Assembly (NCBI RefSeq): GCF_004135735.1
Contig: NZ_CP012670.1
Span: forward strand, 10,806,501 to 10,870,500
DNA: 64,000 nucleotides
Direction of reading: 5' to 3'
Source: Sorangium cellulosum
Lineage (GTDB): Bacteria > Myxococcota_A > Polyangia > Polyangiales > Polyangiaceae
Numbering within the stretch: position 1 is the first letter of the stretch; each line of letters begins with the position of its first letter. Shown piece by piece: positions 59,524 through 64,000 of this stretch. The position numbers were made by a program, and so were the translations under genes. The notes under the pieces were generated by a model, which was not told the DNA's origin, made no database searches, and saw nothing but the letters and a program-made list of their open reading frames with translations.

Positions 59524-59823
59524 AATGTTTCGCGGCTTACCTTCGAGCCGCGCCGAGCGCTTCTCGAGCTCGGCGATGCGCCGGTCCTTCGCGTCCTGCT
59601 TCGGCTTGCGGCCGGGCTTGCGCGCCGCGAGAGCCTCGCTGCCGTGGAGGGCGAGCTGCTTGCGCCAGGCCGTCAGGAGGGTGCCGTCGATGCCCTCGCG
59701 GCAGATGCCCTCGCGGCGCAGCAGCGGCTCGATGTCCCCGCGCTGGGTGCACGCGGCCGCCTCGCGAACGATGCGCAGCTCCTCGGCCGCCGAGAACCTC
59801 CGCCGCTTGCCCGGCTTCGGCAC
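59524..59823 (-). pseudogene. IS3-type transposase OrfA fragment
   Basis: The minus strand encodes KRRRFSAAEELRIVREAAAC, LLRREGI, LLTAWRKQLALHG and KPGRKPKQDAKDRRIAELEK. These are the helix-turn-helix and leucine-zipper start of OrfA in IS3-like elements. It stops being similar after RSARLEGK, right before the xylanase promoter. No OrfB, DDE domain or inverted repeat is found. Confidence 0.72.
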
Positions 59824-60350
59824 GCTCTCGACGGCAACGCCACGCGGGCGGGGAGCAGCGCACTGCGCCGCTGGGGCGGGGGTAGGAAGGATCGACGGAT
59901 CGGAGGTGGGAAGGCTTCGGCACGGGTCAGGGCCATTCTCCGCCCTCTCACCATCGATTTCCAGCGGCAGCTCGTCTCACCCGAAGTTGGCGCAGAGGGA
60001 GCGGAAAATGCCACCAGGCTCGAGACAGGCCGGACGAGCGTCCTGTGCGTGGATCGCGCAGAGAGGCGAGGGGCCCCCACCGGGCGCCCTCCGCGGCCGC
60101 GTCGCCCGCGGTGAAGGGCCCGCGGCATCACCGGTCCCACCGTCCCACCGCACGGCCGCGCTGCACGCGCTGGTGGACCTGGAGCTCCCTTCACGGCTCG
60201 ACGCGTGCCGCATCACGAGCGGCAGGAGCTCCACGCGCCGTCGCCGCAGGCATCACGGGCGGAGCGCGCGAGCTGCGCGGTGAGCCGGAGCGCCCCCCCC
60301 CGGGTGTCGTAGCACGGCGCTGCCGTTGCCGCGTCGCGACTGGCCGCCAG
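59824..60350. other. Intergenic with dispersed repeat, no gene seen
   Basis: It lies between the IS fragment and the DUF1552 gene. It holds the second copy of the 54-base repeat and two further GCATCAC(G/C)GG boxes. No open frame looks coding. It may be debris of an insertion. Confidence 0.55.
60082..60135 (+). repeat. 54-bp dispersed repeat, copy B
   Basis: It runs from GGGCGCCCTCCGCGGCCGCG to GCATCACCGGT, in the same orientation as copy A at 44721-44774. Confidence 0.75.
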
Positions 60351-61655
60351 CTAGGTGATGAGCGGACCTCGACACCAGGCAGCGCGGCCGACAGACTTCA
60401 CGTCCATGCCGATCGCCCGGGCAATGCTGACATAAACGTCGTTGTGATTGCGCCCCCCGGCGTCGAGCAGGCGCCCGGTCTTCCAAGCACCTCCACAGCT
60501 TCCGGCGACCACGAAAGGTGCGTGTTGGGGCGGGTGGTCGGTCTCGGCGAAGTTCTGGGCTGAGCCCAGCTGGCTGCTGCCGTTCTGGGTGCAAAGAACC
60601 GCTGCGGTGTTGTCGAGCAGCGAGAGCTCACCGTCGGAGAGGCTCTTCAGCTTTTCGACGAAATAGCGGAACTCACCCGCGAAATAGGCCTGGAGCCGAG
60701 TGATTTGTCGTCCCGGATCGCCGTCCGGATCGCCGTGTGAGACGGAGTGCCAGGCCGAGATGTCGATGTCGCCGAACTTGATGGCTTCGTTGTTCTCGCC
60801 GCCGCCCCACATCACGGATACCACGCGAGTGATGTTGCAGGCGAAGGCCATCGCTATGATGTCGAGATATAGCCGGCTGTGCTCCGGCATGTCGTTCATC
60901 ATGGTGTTCTTGCTGAGCAGCGGCGACGCGATCTCCTTGCACGAGCTCTCTCTGGGGATGCTGCCGCCGACGTCGCGTTCGAGCGTGCGCAGCGACTCGA
61001 GGTAAAAGTCCATCTTGACGGCTTCCTCCGGCCCGAGCCGCCCGCGAAAGGACCGTACATCGTCCTTGATGAAGTCGAGCACGCTCTGACGGCGGAGCAG
61101 CGCCTGCTCGGCGGAGCTCGGCGTGTTCATGGACGTGCCGCCCCCGCTGATGCGGTCCGCGATGCGCTGATACGCAGCCAGCGGGTTTGTCACGCTGGGG
61201 ATGAACCTGCCATCGACCTGAGACAGTCCGGGGATGACGCCGCCGTCGCCGGATGTCTGTCCGACCGCGATCTCCAGCGATGCCAGCGGCGTCGTGCCCT
61301 TTAGGAACCTGGCGAACTCCTGATCGATGCTGGTCGGCGCGCCGAGGCCGAACACCGAGAACGACGCCGAGCGGTGCGCGTTGCCGGGGTCGCGTGCGAG
61401 CGTCAGGTTCTTGAACACCAGGATGTCGTCGCGCACCGCCTCGAGTGGCGCCATGTGCGGCTTGAGCACGAAGTCTCTCTCGCCTCCGGTCGGCTCCGAT
61501 TGATACTGAGAGCCATTCGCATAGCCGAACATGGCGACGCGCGTGATTCGCGGGACGGTTTGGGCGTAGAGGTTGTCGATTAGCCCAGAACAGAAGATCG
61601 TCCCGTAGCCGAGGCCACGAAGCATCGTACGCCGGGAAAATTTCACGTTGCGCAT
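60351..61655 (-). CDS. DUF1552 family secreted protein
   Basis: This 434-residue protein begins MRNVKFSRRTMLRGLGYG, a Tat-like twin-arginine signal. It has the DUF1552 core: RVAMFGYANGSQY, FKNLTLARDPGNAH, VSVMWGGGENNEAI and WHSVSHGDPDGDP. The fold is related to alkaline-phosphatase-like DUF1501 proteins. The activity is unknown. DUF1552 genes nearly always pair with DUF1592-type cytochrome genes in myxobacteria and planctomycetes, as here (9 bases apart), in loci for polymer breakdown. The xylanase next door is consistent. Confidence 0.88.
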   Translation of the reverse strand: MRNVKFSRRTMLRGLGYGTIFCSGLIDNLYAQTVPRITRVAMFGYANGSQYQSEPTGGERDFVLKPHMAPLEAVRDDILVFKNLTLARDPGNAHRSASFSVFGLGAPTSIDQEFARFLKGTTPLASLEIAVGQTSGDGGVIPGLSQVDGRFIPSVTNPLAAYQRIADRISGGGTSMNTPSSAEQALLRRQSVLDFIKDDVRSFRGRLGPEEAVKMDFYLESLRTLERDVGGSIPRESSCKEIASPLLSKNTMMNDMPEHSRLYLDIIAMAFACNITRVVSVMWGGGENNEAIKFGDIDISAWHSVSHGDPDGDPGRQITRLQAYFAGEFRYFVEKLKSLSDGELSLLDNTAAVLCTQNGSSQLGSAQNFAETDHPPQHAPFVVAGSCGGAWKTGRLLDAGGRNHNDVYVSIARAIGMDVKSVGRAAWCRGPLIT

Positions 61656-61664
61656 GGCAAACTC

Positions 61665-63374
61665 CTAGTTTCTCCGGTCGATGAAGCTCGGCGATTCGAT
61701 CACGCTCAGCACCAGCTGATCGATCGCGTGCCGTGAGCGCGCAAACTCGTCCACGAGGCGCTCCTTTTCACAGGCGTCGAGCTCCGGCAAGTCGTATCCT
61801 GAAGCGTAGGCGGCGAACTGCTGGGCGAAGCAGCTGTAGACATCCGGCTTTTGCGCCAATTCGTCCACCAGCTCCACGAAGTTGGAGAAGATGATTCCAG
61901 GAAGCGCGTTCCCCTCGCTCGGCAGCGGCAGGCTGCCGCTCGCATCGATCTCCTGCCCCTGATCCATCGTTCTGTAGCGACCGATGGCGTCGTAGCTTTC
62001 GAGCGCGAACCCGATGCCATCGAACAGGTCGTGACAGACGGCGCAGCCCGGGCTCGCATGAATGCCGAGCCTTTGCCGACCCGTGGCACCCGGCTCGGCA
62101 AAGCGGCCAGCGTTCGGAACACCACCGGGCGGCAGCGGCACGCGGTGGCATAGGACCTCTGCGCGGACGTAGGCGCCGCGCCCGACGAGGCTCGTATCCT
62201 GGCTGTGCGCGTGGCCCCAGAGAAACGGCAGCGAGGTGAAGATGCCCCGGCGTTCCGCCGGATCGAGCTCGCGACGCACCATGGCGTTGCCGGTCACCCC
62301 GCTCAAACCGTAGAGCGGGGCGGTGCGCTCGTTCACGAACGCGTACGTGCCCGAGAACAGCGAGTCGAAGCGACGATCCGCTCCCGCGTCGAACAGCACG
62401 CTGTTCGTGAACAGGCGCAACTCTTCCTTCAAATCGGCGGCGAGCTCGGGCGTCGCCATCGGGAAGACGCTGGCGTCTTTCACCGATTTCGAGAGGTTCT
62501 CGAGCTCCAGCCACTGCTCGAAGAAGTGGTTCATGGCCGGCGCCGCCTTGTCGCGCGCCTCGAACAGGCGCTGGGCCTGGGCCAAGATCACCGTACGGTC
62601 GCGCAGCTTGCCTTGATCTGCGAGCGCGGTGAGCTCAGCGTCCGGCGCGCTGTCCCAGAGCATGTACGAGAGCGCCGAAGCGATCTCGTGATCCGTCAGC
62701 GGTGTCACCGCTCCGGTATCCTTCACCGTGCCGAGCTCGGTGCGGTGCAGGCTGTTCGGCGACATGAGCAGCGCCTGCACGACGCTCTTGACGCCGCCGG
62801 CGGGACCTTCGCCCTGCGCGGCGGTCTTGGCGAAGAGCGCGCTGAAGGAGGTGATTTCAGCCGCCGAGAGCGGGCGGCGCCAGAGCTTTCGCCCCGTTTG
62901 GGCGACGAAGCCGTCCAGGCAACTGCCAGGCGCCAAGCTGGCGACGTCGCAAGCGATCCCGAACTTGTCGGGGTTCTGCAGCGCGTGCGCCCCGAGCTCC
63001 TCGCCGAGCGCGAAATATACCTCCGCGAGGAGCGGCGCGACTCGCAGGTTTGAGGCCTGGTTGGCGAAGCCGTCGAGCCTGGCCTCGTTCGGCAAGCTCG
63101 ACAGCGCTGCCGGCTGGATGTCGAACTCGTCGCGCAAGGTGTTGGCAAGCTGGGTGTTGGTCAACCGCCAGATGCGCGGTTTGGCCAGCGCAGGGGTGGC
63201 GCCGCACTCGGCCGCCGCCGCCGTCTCGCCCTCGGGTCCTCCGCCCTCGGGTCCTCCGCCCTCGGGTCCCAAGACGCCCGTGCACCCGCTGGCCACGGCG
63301 ACCGCGAGCGGCGCAAGGCGAAACGAGCGGCTCATGAGTGAACGCAGTACACCGGTTCGTTTTCCGATTGGCAT
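61665..63374 (-). CDS. DUF1592/DUF1588/DUF1585 multidomain lipoprotein
   Basis: This 569-residue protein starts at MPIGKRTGVL, with a lipobox-like VASGC and three GPEGG repeats. It then carries the usual chain DUF1587 (RIWRLTNTQLANTLRDEF), DUF1595 (RKLWRRPLSAAE), DUF1592 (LTDHEIASALSYMLWDSAPD), DUF1588 (HASPGCAVCHDLFDGIGFALE, which contains a CxxCH haem c motif) and DUF1585 (LVLSVIESPSF). It is a probable haem-bearing partner of the DUF1552 protein. The function of the pair is not established. Confidence 0.88.
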   Translation of the reverse strand: MPIGKRTGVLRSLMSRSFRLAPLAVAVASGCTGVLGPEGGGPEGGGPEGETAAAAECGATPALAKPRIWRLTNTQLANTLRDEFDIQPAALSSLPNEARLDGFANQASNLRVAPLLAEVYFALGEELGAHALQNPDKFGIACDVASLAPGSCLDGFVAQTGRKLWRRPLSAAEITSFSALFAKTAAQGEGPAGGVKSVVQALLMSPNSLHRTELGTVKDTGAVTPLTDHEIASALSYMLWDSAPDAELTALADQGKLRDRTVILAQAQRLFEARDKAAPAMNHFFEQWLELENLSKSVKDASVFPMATPELAADLKEELRLFTNSVLFDAGADRRFDSLFSGTYAFVNERTAPLYGLSGVTGNAMVRRELDPAERRGIFTSLPFLWGHAHSQDTSLVGRGAYVRAEVLCHRVPLPPGGVPNAGRFAEPGATGRQRLGIHASPGCAVCHDLFDGIGFALESYDAIGRYRTMDQGQEIDASGSLPLPSEGNALPGIIFSNFVELVDELAQKPDVYSCFAQQFAAYASGYDLPELDACEKERLVDEFARSRHAIDQLVLSVIESPSFIDRRN

Positions 63375-63934
63375 GGAACGCTCTTGCAGGGGTGAAATGT
63401 TGGACGAAGCTGGGTGAGGCTGGAAACCCAAACGCGATCCGAACGTCGAGCTCCTCGTGGTTGCGTCTCCGTTTGTTGCCGCGAATGGCGGCATTCGTGT
63501 CGAAATCGACATCGCTCCCGGGGTTCGGCGCGGGTAGCCGGACCGCCGTGCGGTCGCGTCTTGCCCTGAGGTGGACGAGAGCGTCCGAGCGAGGTGGACG
63601 CGAGCGTCCGAGCTCAATCACGATTTGCTCGAGATCCGAGCGGCGCGCGCCTCCTGGATCCCGAGGGTGGGGCGCGGCGCCCGTGTGAGCTCTCCGATGC
63701 GCTCGGCTCGTGCCACGGCCCGGCGAGACGGCGAGAGATCTCGCCTGCCGGGCACCTCTGATCAGGGCGCACACGCACCTGCCACGCAGGTTCCGAATAT
63801 CTGTGTGGCGGACTCGCTCGGGCGGAGCTCGCCGGGCCAGTGTCGGCCTCAGCCCGTCGGGTACGGCCGGGGTTGCCAGGAGAGCGCGCGCCCGGCGCGA
63901 AAAGCGGAGAGGGGGGGTGGCAGAGAGAGGCGCC
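63375..63934. other. Intergenic region with 23-bp tandem repeat
   Basis: This is the promoter-side region of the DUF1592-DUF1552 operon. It holds two adjacent copies of a 23-base unit, GAGGTGGACG(A/C)GAGCGTCCGAGC, at 63568-63590 and 63591-63613. Each contains the palindromic arms GGACG and CGTCC, so a regulator site is possible. No gene was seen. Confidence 0.5.
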
Positions 63935-64000
63935 TCAGAAGGCGGCGTCGCGGAGCTTCGCCTTGTACTCCGCCTTGTACAGATCGTGGCAGGCCTTGCA
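63935..64000 (-). CDS. C-type cytochrome, C-terminal end (partial)
   Basis: The minus strand reads CKACHDLYKAEYKAKLRDAA, then Phe and stop, up to the window edge. The CxxCH haem-binding motif followed by a short helix is typical of the end of a small haem c protein. The rest lies to the right of the window. Confidence 0.65.
   Translation of the reverse strand, partial: CKACHDLYKAEYKAKLRDAAF

Overview
The window is about 70% GC with strong G/C third-position bias. It combines a large hybrid NRPS-PKS, many lipoproteins with low-complexity linkers, SUMF1-type lipoproteins, a DUF1552/DUF1592 pair and Rhs elements. This fits a large-genome myxobacterium of the Sorangium/Polyangiales type. That is inference from gene content; no rRNA or tRNA gene was recognised.

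1-21210 (+) is the 3' part of a biosynthetic cluster. Its order is [FAAL-ACP-Cy-A(Cys)-Ox-PCP], then [KS-AT-KR-DH-ACP], then [C-A(Gly)-PCP-C-partial Cy-A(Cys)-PCP-E], then an FkbM methyltransferase. The first gene runs off the left edge. The predicted intermediate is a fatty-acyl-derived thiazole, extended by one malonate (reduced and dehydrated), then Gly, then D-Cys. No thioesterase is seen. 21211-22072 holds a large imperfect inverted repeat built on a GTGGAC microsatellite.

22073-31514 is an envelope/lipoprotein region. It holds a TlpA-like thioredoxin with a SUMF1 lipoprotein (-), then a HEAT-repeat membrane protein, a small helical protein, an M28 PA/PDZ peptidase lipoprotein, a second SUMF1 lipoprotein and a YQQPGQ-repeat lipoprotein (+). 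A ten-copy 42-bp tandem repeat follows.

32121-40200 (-) holds two tandem 811-residue paralogues that resemble degenerate STAND NTPases with helical repeats. They lie directly downstream of an Rhs/YD-repeat gene that ends in a deaminase-like toxin domain. The Rhs gene is broken: one in-frame TAG replaces a Tyr codon, and its 5' end is cut at a half copy of a palindromic repeat. A complete 151-bp copy of that repeat, with a 5-bp direct repeat at its ends, lies at 45759-45909.

40292-45758 carries housekeeping and accessory genes: desaturase, fumarase, ferritin-like lipoprotein and GST. 45915-57842 is a sugar-utilisation block: a CE1-like esterase lipoprotein, galT and galK (+); then galM, a sugar ABC transporter and an SDR epimerase (-). 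LacI-type operator palindromes lie upstream of both arms. Decayed genes (an LLM oxidoreductase, a Gfo/Idh/MocA oxidoreductase, a histidine kinase) lie between them.

58016-63374 (-) has a polyserine-linked malectin-GH11 xylanase with unusual composition next to an IS3-type transposase fragment, then a DUF1552/DUF1592 pair. A c-type cytochrome runs off the right edge.
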